Assembly: GCF_019091455.1 (NCBI RefSeq)
Contig: NZ_JAGXJN010000036.1
Span: forward strand, 1-64,000
Source: Chitinophaga sp. GbtcB8
GTDB taxonomy: Bacteria; Bacteroidota; Bacteroidia; Chitinophagales; Chitinophagaceae
DNA length: 64,000 nucleotides
Direction: 5' to 3'
The position numbers and the translations under genes were made by a program. Below are positions 25,068 through 31,561 of this stretch, piece after piece (position 1 is the stretch's first letter; the number at the start of each line of letters is the position of its first letter). The notes below the pieces were generated by a model. It was given only the letters and a program-made list of their open reading frames with translations. It was not told the origin of the DNA and made no database searches.

Positions 25068-25976
25068 TCAAAACTGCCCCACACCGGGGTCAGGAACCCG
25101 TTTGTCCCTACGCTCGTAATAACTCCATATTGTCCTGGCCACCTGCCGTAACAGCTGCCAGGCCTCATTATCCCGCTCCCAACTTTGATCCAGGTTATTT
25201 TTAGTATAGATACTGTAGACAAAGTCCCCATGTGCTGCGCTTACCATTACCACTTCTGAGCGCGATCCATCCACTGCACCATTCTTAGATGCTGTTCTTA
25301 CATCCTTCGGAAATTCCAGCAATCCTTCCTGGTCCCAGTAGTTACGGGTAAGATTGCGGTACATACGCTCACTGGCAGCAGTGCTCACCACCTCTCCCTT
25401 ATAGATCATTTCCATTAAACGGGCCATTTCCCGCGGCGATGTCTGGCCCCAGCCTAATGCAGTGCGGTTGGCTTCCCGGCCTGGCGTACGGCTGTTCACC
25501 CGCGTATTTACAAAACCGTGTGCTTCCAGCCAGGCATTGATCTGCTGCCCCCCTCCTGCCAGGGATTGCAGCCACAGGCTGGCGGTATTATCGCTCATGG
25601 TCAGCATCAGCATCATTACCTTATCCAGCGTTATCTGCTCCCCGCTTTTAAAAGCGCCCAGTATGTCCTCCCCGGCATATAACAGGGAATCTTTATACAC
25701 AAGCGGCTGATGGTACTGCAGCTCCCCTTTGGCTATTTTATCAAATATGCCCACCATAATGGTCATTTTAATGGTGCTGGCCGTAGGGAACAGCGTATCT
25801 GCATTAATGGCCACATACTTATCCTTTTTCAGGTGATGCACGTAAATGCCGGCCACGCCATGGTGTTTTTCAAGATAGGGACGCAGCAGGGCTGTTAGCT
25901 GTTTATCTTCTTTCTGGGCAAAGGCGGTGGTGCTAATAAGCAGTAGCAATAAGGTGCAGGAAGCCAGGTATTTCAT
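25068..25976 (-). CDS. class A beta-lactamase-fold serine hydrolase
   Basis: The 302-residue exported protein has a signal peptide (MKYLASCTLLLLLISTTAFA). The motifs are S67-T-I-K70, S128-D-N130 and, in place of KTG, K231-N-G233. The omega-loop that carries the deacylating glutamate in true class A enzymes (ExxLN) is not convincing: the matching stretch reads PGREANRTALG and is shorter. The protein may therefore be a penicillin-binding-like or peptidase-type member rather than an efficient lactamase. The start was placed at 25976, because 13 upstream codons would precede the signal peptide. Confidence 0.8.
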   Translation of the reverse strand: MKYLASCTLLLLLISTTAFAQKEDKQLTALLRPYLEKHHGVAGIYVHHLKKDKYVAINADTLFPTASTIKMTIMVGIFDKIAKGELQYHQPLVYKDSLLYAGEDILGAFKSGEQITLDKVMMLMLTMSDNTASLWLQSLAGGGQQINAWLEAHGFVNTRVNSRTPGREANRTALGWGQTSPREMARLMEMIYKGEVVSTAASERMYRNLTRNYWDQEGLLEFPKDVRTASKNGAVDGSRSEVVMVSAAHGDFVYSIYTKNNLDQSWERDNEAWQLLRQVARTIWSYYERRDKRVPDPGVGQF

Positions 25977-26071
25977 ACAGGCAAAATACGGGTTCTGGGA
26001 TAGATAACATAACATAAGCGGGGATATGATATGCTAATAATAACCTGATAGTATTCCGGAGTTAAGCTGTA

Positions 26072-26139
26072 TATAAGCTACCCCTTATAAGGGATAGCTT
26101 ATATATGGCTCATATATAGCTTATATATGGCTTATCCCT
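26072..26139. repeat. long inverted repeat and 11-bp tandem repeat
   Basis: TATAAGCTA (26072-26080) and TAGCTTATA (26095-26103) flank the perfect palindrome CCCTTATAAGGG (26082-26093). Directly after, three 11-bp units, AGCTTATATAT (26096-26106), GGCTCATATAT (26107-26117) and AGCTTATATAT (26118-26128), run into a partial fourth. The 11-bp period differs from the 7-bp arrays elsewhere. Confidence 0.6.
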
Positions 26140-26190
26140 TCTTCTGCAATGGGTTGCAGTAGTAAAGCCCGGGCAGTGTCTTATCCCGGG

Positions 26191-26217
26191 CAAAAAAAGA
26201 CCTGGCAGCTGCCAGGT
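26191..26217 (-). terminator. terminator of bshB1
   Basis: A perfect 20-bp palindrome (26198-26217, half-site GACCTGGCAG) is followed on the minus strand by seven T (26197-26191). It lies 29 nt past the bshB1 stop codon. Confidence 0.85.
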
Positions 26218-26245
26218 CCGGGTATTATTAAGGTGTAAGATGGGA

Positions 26246-26974
26246 TCAGGTTACTTCGTTGATCAGGTCTGCAAAGTTGCGGATACCTATAACTTTGGCG
26301 CTGGTATACCCTTCCGCATACTCAACCCCTACCATTTTGCCCAGCATACGGCAGCGGTGTATTACGCTGTCAAAAAATCCGGGGGATGATATGTAGGTTT
26401 GCAGTGAATCATCCTGCGGGGCCAGGAACTGTGTTTTAAAAGCGCGGATGGCTTCCAGCTTACGCTCCATTACCGGGGTAATATCCACCACCAGGTCTGG
26501 TTTATAATAGCGGTCCTGTATAAAGTGATATACCTGTTTGGGCCGCCAGGCTTGCTGGGGCTGCCCGTTATCAAAGGTTTCCACTTTACGAAGGCCGGCC
26601 AGGAAACAGCTGTCGGCTATTAAGCGGGCTGCCCGTCCATGATCCGGGTGACGGTCGTCTATAGCATTGGCAAGCACAATGTCCGGCCGGTATTTTCGTA
26701 TAGCCGTTACTACTGCAAGCTGGTCTTCTTTTGTGTTCTGGAAAAATCCGTCGGCCAGGCCAAGGTTATCACGTACCTGCAGGCCCATTACTGCAGCGGC
26801 GTCCTGTGCTTCTGCTGCTCTTATTTCAGGTGTACCGCGGGTGCCTAGTTCCCCCCTTGTAAGATCGGCCACCCCTACTTTCATTCCCTGTGCGGCATGT
26901 ACCATTAAGGTGCCTGCGCAGGATAGCTCCACATCGTCCGGATGGGCGGCTATAGCCAGTATATCCAATTTCAT
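26246..26974 (-). CDS. bshB1: bacillithiol biosynthesis deacetylase BshB1
   Basis: The 242-residue zinc-dependent LmbE/PIG-L enzyme removes the acetyl group from GlcNAc-malate in bacillithiol synthesis. Metal and catalytic residues are in AHPDD (10-14) and DRHPDHGRAA near 110. LTRGELGTRGTPEIRAAE (about 38-55) is the BshB1-type signature. A -7 box TATATTTG ends only 5 nt before the ATG, so the mRNA may be leaderless. A terminator follows at 26191-26217, so it is a single-gene unit. A bacillithiol-transferase-like gene occurs at 45166-45699. Confidence 0.93.
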   Translation of the reverse strand: MKLDILAIAAHPDDVELSCAGTLMVHAAQGMKVGVADLTRGELGTRGTPEIRAAEAQDAAAVMGLQVRDNLGLADGFFQNTKEDQLAVVTAIRKYRPDIVLANAIDDRHPDHGRAARLIADSCFLAGLRKVETFDNGQPQQAWRPKQVYHFIQDRYYKPDLVVDITPVMERKLEAIRAFKTQFLAPQDDSLQTYISSPGFFDSVIHRCRMLGKMVGVEYAEGYTSAKVIGIRNFADLINEVT

Positions 26975-26979
26975 GGGTG

Positions 26980-26987
26980 CAAATATA
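26980..26987 (-). promoter_or_regulatory. -7 box directly upstream of bshB1 (possible leaderless start)
   Basis: TATATTTG on the minus strand matches TAnnTTTG fully; five bases separate it from the ATG at 26974. Transcription would begin at or almost at the start codon. No TTG was seen at -33. Confidence 0.5.
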
Positions 26988-27032
26988 GCAGTGTTTATTC
27001 GTATATTCGGTGCCTAAAAAAATCCCCCGTTT

Positions 27033-28076
27033 ATGCCACTATCGAAAACCCTTGTTTACCCAGGTTACACCAAAACCCATTTGCCGGCAAGATCAAATGA
27101 CCATGCAAAAAAACATTCCGCCGGCTGGTTAAGCCTGGCCGCCCTTGCCCTGTGTATGCTGGGCAGCGCCTGCAGCAGGGAAAAACAGCAGGAGGTGCAG
27201 CAGCTGCCGGACACACAGCCTAATGAAAACGGCAACCAGCCTAACGCCGCCAAAACAGGACCCAAGAATGTAGTGTACATTGAAGTTAATAACAACCACA
27301 TGGCCAATGCAGGTTGTTATACCATGAAAGGCAACGGGCAGCCGTTCTTTGACATGGCCATTATTTTTGCGGCCAACATCAACTATGATACGCAAGCCAA
27401 AAAAGCTGTATTGTACAACAACCCGAATGTGACCAATGTACTGAACAACAAAGCCACTTTTATTAAGCCCCTGCAGGACAAAGGCATTAAAGTGCTGCTG
27501 TCTATACTGGGTAACCACCAGGGCGCAGGTTTTGCCAACTTTACCAGCCGTGCGGCAGCCAAAGCCTTTGCGCAACAGCTTAGCAGCGCGGTTACCACTT
27601 ATGGGCTGGATGGTATTGACTTTGATGACGAGTATGCGGAGTATGGCAAGAACGGGCTGCCACAGCCTAACGACAGCTCTTTTGTATTTCTGCTGGATGA
27701 GCTGCGCAAGCTGATACCCACGAAGCTCATTACCCTGTATAACATAGGCCCTGCTGCTGCAAGGCCCAGCTATGGCGGTAAAAAAATAGGCGACTTTGTG
27801 AACTATGCCTGGAATCCTTATTACGGCACTTATGCTGCGCCCGGCTTTGCAGGTATGACCAAGAGCCAGTTAGGCCCTGCTGCCATCTGGATCAATCATA
27901 CCAGCGTAACCGCTGCCAAATCACTGGTTACAAGAACTATGAATGATAGTTACGGTGTGGTATTATATTATGATCTGAACCAGACCAACAATCAAAGTTA
28001 TTTCAACACACTGGGCCTGGTTACACAGAAAGACAGTGTGCGGCTTAGTTCCGGCTGCCTGCGTGCACTGAATTAA
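27033..28076 (+). CDS. Endo H-like GH18 lipoprotein
   Basis: The 347-residue protein has a lipoprotein signal (LGSAC, lipidated C47) after a long polar N-terminus. Its GH18 barrel carries TYGLDGIDFDDEYAEYG (189-205), very close to the Endo H active site, with catalytic E200 and D198. Endo H-type enzymes cleave between the two GlcNAc residues of N-glycans, releasing high-mannose chains. The protein is probably on the cell surface. A TTG at 27081 would give a shorter N-terminus better suited to a signal peptide, so the start is uncertain. The LacI regulator gene follows after 85 bp. Confidence 0.85.
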   Translation: MPLSKTLVYPGYTKTHLPARSNDHAKKHSAGWLSLAALALCMLGSACSREKQQEVQQLPDTQPNENGNQPNAAKTGPKNVVYIEVNNNHMANAGCYTMKGNGQPFFDMAIIFAANINYDTQAKKAVLYNNPNVTNVLNNKATFIKPLQDKGIKVLLSILGNHQGAGFANFTSRAAAKAFAQQLSSAVTTYGLDGIDFDDEYAEYGKNGLPQPNDSSFVFLLDELRKLIPTKLITLYNIGPAAARPSYGGKKIGDFVNYAWNPYYGTYAAPGFAGMTKSQLGPAAIWINHTSVTAAKSLVTRTMNDSYGVVLYYDLNQTNNQSYFNTLGLVTQKDSVRLSSGCLRALN

Positions 28077-28102
28077 TAACTATCAGGCATATATTATCTT
28101 GT

Positions 28103-28160
28103 GGGGTAGATGTTTTAATAACAGGTAAAAGTCTGTATATTACCATCTACCCCATTTTTT
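28103..28160 (+). terminator. hairpin plus T run directly before the LacI gene (terminator or attenuator)
   Basis: GGGGTAGATG (28103-28112) and CATCTACCCC (28144-28153) are perfect 10-bp complements around a 31-nt loop, followed by A and seven T, then ATG at 28162. It can end the Endo H-like transcript. Because the T run abuts the start codon it could also attenuate the LacI gene or serve as an operator. Confidence 0.65.
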
Positions 28161-28161
28161 T

Positions 28162-29178
28162 ATGAAAAGAGTATCCCTTAAAGACGTTGCTAAAAAGGCC
28201 GGTGTAGCACCTTCAACTGTATCATTAGTACTAAACGGGAAAGCTAAGCAAAGGCGCATCAGCGATACGCTGGCGGCTAAAATACAAAGCGTGGCCAAAG
28301 CCGCCGGGTACCAGCCGCACCCGGTAGCAGTGCACCTGCGTACCGGCCAGTCCAAAATACTGGGATTGATAGTAGAAAGCATTTCCGGCAGCTTCTTTTC
28401 CGCCCTTGCCCGCACCATAGAACAGGAAGCAGAAAAATACGGTTACAAGGTTTTGTATTGCAGTACGGAGAACAATCCGCTGAAAGGCCGCGAGCTTATT
28501 CAAATGATGCTTAAACACCAGGTAGATGGTTATTTAATTACCCCTGCACCAGGCATGGAAAAAGATATACTGCAGCTGGTACAGGACCATAAGCACCTGG
28601 TATTAATGGATAGCTATTTTGAGCATATTGATACGCCATATGTGCTGATAGATAATTACAAAGGTATTTATACCTGCATGGATCACCTGCTGAAAAAAGG
28701 CTACCGCAAAATAGGTTTTGTTACAGTAGACCTGGAGCTGGTGCAGCTGCAACAACGTTTGCTTGCTTATCACAATGCCTGCAAAACATATAAAATACCT
28801 GCCGCGCAACAACCGGTATTAAAGATCCCTTATAACGAGCCCACTAAAAATATCACCCGTCATATCAACAGTTTTTTAACCAGGCATAAAACGCTGGACG
28901 CCGTATTGTTTGCCACTAATTATCTGGGCGTAGCCGGCGTGGAAAGCCTTACCCACCTGGGTTTACGCATACCGGACGATCTGGCGGTTGTATGTTTTGA
29001 TGATCATGATGTGTTCCGGTTGTACCCGCCCGGCATCAGTGCTTTACAGCAACCTATTGCCGATATTGCCAAAGCAGCAATATCATTACTTATGAAACAG
29101 CTGGGCGCCAGTAAGGGAAAAATAGGCAAGCGGCAGATCATTTTAGAAGGTAAGTTCATTCAGCGGAAATCAACGTGA
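28162..29178 (+). CDS. LacI-family transcriptional regulator
   Basis: The 338-residue repressor has an N-terminal helix-turn-helix (SLKDVAKKAGVAPSTVSLVL, residues 5-24) with a hinge helix near 40-60. The sugar-binding domain follows (GLIVESISGSFFSALARTIE; later DLAVVCFDDHDVFRL). Such regulators usually bind a sugar or sugar phosphate and control nearby sugar genes. The nearest candidate target is the Endo H-like gene upstream, 85 bp away on the same strand. The effector cannot be read from sequence. A perfect inverted repeat abuts its start codon. Confidence 0.92.
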   Translation: MKRVSLKDVAKKAGVAPSTVSLVLNGKAKQRRISDTLAAKIQSVAKAAGYQPHPVAVHLRTGQSKILGLIVESISGSFFSALARTIEQEAEKYGYKVLYCSTENNPLKGRELIQMMLKHQVDGYLITPAPGMEKDILQLVQDHKHLVLMDSYFEHIDTPYVLIDNYKGIYTCMDHLLKKGYRKIGFVTVDLELVQLQQRLLAYHNACKTYKIPAAQQPVLKIPYNEPTKNITRHINSFLTRHKTLDAVLFATNYLGVAGVESLTHLGLRIPDDLAVVCFDDHDVFRLYPPGISALQQPIADIAKAAISLLMKQLGASKGKIGKRQIILEGKFIQRKST

Positions 29179-29221
29179 AAGAGTTTGCAGCCGGGGTCTT
29201 TTACGCATCTTATTTCTGCTT

Positions 29222-29716
29222 CTACTTTGTTTTGATCATTACTCCGGTTTCCTCTTCCTTCAATCCGTATTGTTTTCTTTGCGCAGGGTCAGTTATTACC
29301 TGCACTGCTGCAATATCTTTTAACTCCAATGCAGCCAGCTGTGATTCCAGGTTGGTGGTAAGCACACTATCGCCCATAATATACCGGAAGCTGCTGTCGC
29401 TGCCAGACTTTTGCAGGGCGGCTGCATATGCAGGCGACAGGTTGCTGAATAAGCGGTTATAACGTTTACGGGCAAACGGTTTTGTTTCAAGGTAAAAAAC
29501 GCCGTTAGCAGCCCGCTCTCCAAACTTTTCAACAGTCTTACGGCCCCTTGCAATGGTGATCATGGCTATCTGGTCAGGGCCAATATTGTTTACGGCTGAT
29601 GATTCCACTTCCACGCTGTCTACCACGTATACCTGTACCGCATCGTCTGCAGCTTCCTGTGCTTTAGCGCCTGCGCCCATCAATAGTAAACAGCAAATAC
29701 CTGTAAATAACTTCAT
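29222..29716 (-). CDS. secreted protein with two TonB-plug-like motifs
   Basis: The 164-residue protein has a signal peptide (MKLFTGICCLLLMGAGAKA). Two segments resemble the final part of TonB-receptor plug domains. IAMITIARGRKTVEKFGERA continuing to NGVFYLETK lies at about 50-79. IAAVQVITDPAQRKQYG continuing to GVMIKTK lies at about 135-163. In plugs the equivalent is IESIEVLKD-YG-NGVI-I-TK. There is no barrel, so this is a small periplasmic protein of unknown role, perhaps a degenerated or repurposed plug. It precedes no related gene; the DUF4294 gene lies 52 bp upstream on the same strand. Confidence 0.55.
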   Translation of the reverse strand: MKLFTGICCLLLMGAGAKAQEAADDAVQVYVVDSVEVESSAVNNIGPDQIAMITIARGRKTVEKFGERAANGVFYLETKPFARKRYNRLFSNLSPAYAAALQKSGSDSSFRYIMGDSVLTTNLESQLAALELKDIAAVQVITDPAQRKQYGLKEEETGVMIKTK

Positions 29717-29768
29717 GGCCCTAAATTAGGCCTTAATTCGTTAAAGTAGTGTTAGTGTGGAAGGGGGG

Positions 29769-30386
29769 TTAATTATACGCGCGGTAGTAGCGGTACATTT
29801 CTATTTCCTGCACAATGGCTTCAATATCACGGTCTTCTTCCGTATCATATTCGCTTTTAAGATTGCCGCCAAAAAAGAAGGCTACGGTTTGCCACATGCG
29901 TGCATTAAAACCGCCTTTCAGCTCCTTAATGATCGCATAGCAGTTTTCGCCGCTTTCACGGTCAATCAGCTTCATTAATACCTTGCCCTGGTAAATGGAC
30001 AGGTTTTCCAGCTTATCGCCAAATTCAGCCTTTAATTCTTTTTCTTTGGTAGCCAGGTAAGCCTTGCGGTCTTTTTTATTGGGCAGGGTAGCCAGGCGGC
30101 TGTTCACATCCTTCAAAATGCGGGCCGCAGATCTAGCGTATGGGTACGTTACATATACGGCATTGCGTAAGCGGGTCCAGCGTTCCCGCTCCTTACGGAG
30201 CTTGCGGGGCAGCTTTTCCGTTATTTCAAATATTTGCAGGGTAATAGAGGGAAGGGTATCTGTGCCAACGATCACAACTCTCGCATTTACACCCTGGCCG
30301 CCGGCAGATTGCGCTGCCACATCTTTCCGGCATAGGCTGCATACGACAAGTGTGAGAATAAATACTACTGTTCTAAGACGGCACAT
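29769..30386 (-). CDS. DUF4294 secreted protein
   Basis: The 205-residue protein has a signal peptide (MCRLRTVVFILTLVVCSLC) ending near residue 25. The DUF4294 pattern includes DTLPSITLQIFEITEK, RLRNAVYVTYPYA (about 73-85), ESGENCYAIIKELKGGF and a C-terminal acidic stretch. The middle is strongly helical and charged (KKDRKAYLATKEKELKAEFG). Function is unknown in the family, which is confined to Bacteroidota. It is 52 bp upstream of the twin-plug-like gene and in the same direction, so the two may be one transcript. Confidence 0.8.
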   Translation of the reverse strand: MCRLRTVVFILTLVVCSLCRKDVAAQSAGGQGVNARVVIVGTDTLPSITLQIFEITEKLPRKLRKERERWTRLRNAVYVTYPYARSAARILKDVNSRLATLPNKKDRKAYLATKEKELKAEFGDKLENLSIYQGKVLMKLIDRESGENCYAIIKELKGGFNARMWQTVAFFFGGNLKSEYDTEEDRDIEAIVQEIEMYRYYRAYN

Positions 30387-30427
30387 TCAGGTGAAACGGG
30401 ATTTTATCTACTAAAGTTACAATAAAA

Positions 30428-30517
30428 AGATCTGAGATTTCAGCTTTACGATCTACCATTTTATTGCGCCACATTGCATCCCAGATCTAAAATCGTAGAT
30501 CTAAGATCCAAAATCTC
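30428..30517. repeat. 7-bp tandem repeat, AGATCTA class, two opposed arms
   Basis: The left arm at 30428-30455 (AGATCTG, AGATTTC and variants) and the right arm at 30483-30517 (AGATCTA twice, AAATCGT, AGATCCA, AAATCTC) are in phase and largely complementary. The right arm runs into the stop codon of the hydrolase gene (30518-30516). Confidence 0.75.
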
Positions 30518-31520
30518 ATAAGGGTTTCAATTTCAGCACCTGCTCGGCAAAATTATTCATGGCATGCGTTACAGCGGGCAGATCGTGCGAAGTAAGGGAG
30601 CTGCCTAATACATGCACGCCAGCGCCCGGTATAGGCACGGCTGCTTTCCGGGTGGCAGGGGTTCCCAGCGCTTTTTCCATATCCAGAATGGCGGCTACCC
30701 GCACCGTAGGGTCCTGGTGGGTTTCATCTTTATAGTAATAAAGATTTAACACCGGCTGGTGGATCTTTCCAAAGGTATTTTTCGTCATGCCGCTTTCCAG
30801 CAGGTTCTCCAATTGCACCACGGCTTCCAGCCGGTAGGTGGTGTTCCAGTAGCGGGCTACTGCCGGATCACCCTCCTTATTGGTATGATTGTAATTGCCC
30901 TTTTTTACCAGGCGTGCTACCTGCAGGCCCCAGGGATTATTAGCCAGGAAAGCCAGCGGATCATTAATAGCAATGTTGGGTGAAAGGTTCATCACTGCAA
31001 ATACCTGTTTGGGGTACTGCGCGGCCAGCATCAGCGCCAGCGTGCCCCCGGTGGAGGTTCCGGCAATGATCACGGTATCGCCCAAAGCCATTCCGATGGC
31101 CAGGGCTTCCTTAGCATCGCGCCACAGGCCTTCTGCTGTCATATCAAGTAAAGGTTCGGTAGTATCAATACCATGCCCGTCCAGGCGGGAAAGGTACAGG
31201 TTACAGCCATAGCGGCGGGCAAAGTCCGGCACTACAGGATCGCCCTCTTTACGGCTGGCAGAAAAACCATGCAGGTATACAATGCTATAGGGTGTTTTGC
31301 GGTGCAGGGAATCGTACCACACAATGCGGGCATCATTATCCGGCTTCAGGTGATGCCGGCTTTCACGGAGGGCAATGTAGCCGGTTAAGCCGGCTGAATC
31401 AGTTGGTACTGCTGGTAATGCGGGATCATACACAGGTGTGGCAGGGCTGGGCCCCAGGCAATAGACCACTACTAATACTACGATCACCACCAGGGCTATA
31501 CGCAGCCATTTGCGTTTCAT
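30516..31520 (-). CDS. alpha/beta hydrolase, membrane-anchored
   Basis: The 334-residue protein has a membrane anchor at about 7-22 (RIALVVIVVLVVVYCL). The alpha/beta fold has an oxyanion strand VYLHGFSAS and nucleophile S156 in AGTSTGG. A late histidine in GAGVHVLGSSLTSHDL completes a likely triad. The elbow GTSTG is a variant of GxSxG. Substrate is unknown; esterase or lipase-like activity is the broad expectation. The start is set at MKRKWLR (31520). It follows ccmF in the opposite sense of numbering with 41 bp between, so the two may be co-transcribed. Confidence 0.8.
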   Translation of the reverse strand: MKRKWLRIALVVIVVLVVVYCLGPSPATPVYDPALPAVPTDSAGLTGYIALRESRHHLKPDNDARIVWYDSLHRKTPYSIVYLHGFSASRKEGDPVVPDFARRYGCNLYLSRLDGHGIDTTEPLLDMTAEGLWRDAKEALAIGMALGDTVIIAGTSTGGTLALMLAAQYPKQVFAVMNLSPNIAINDPLAFLANNPWGLQVARLVKKGNYNHTNKEGDPAVARYWNTTYRLEAVVQLENLLESGMTKNTFGKIHQPVLNLYYYKDETHQDPTVRVAAILDMEKALGTPATRKAAVPIPGAGVHVLGSSLTSHDLPAVTHAMNNFAEQVLKLKPL

Positions 31521-31561
31521 GGAAAGAGATTTCTTAAGAAGCCCACGGACCATCAACTACC

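Noticed and set aside
27065..27575. Minus-strand frames opposite the Endo H-like gene
   Set aside because: They lie wholly within the GH18 coding region, which has a clear active-site motif and lipobox.
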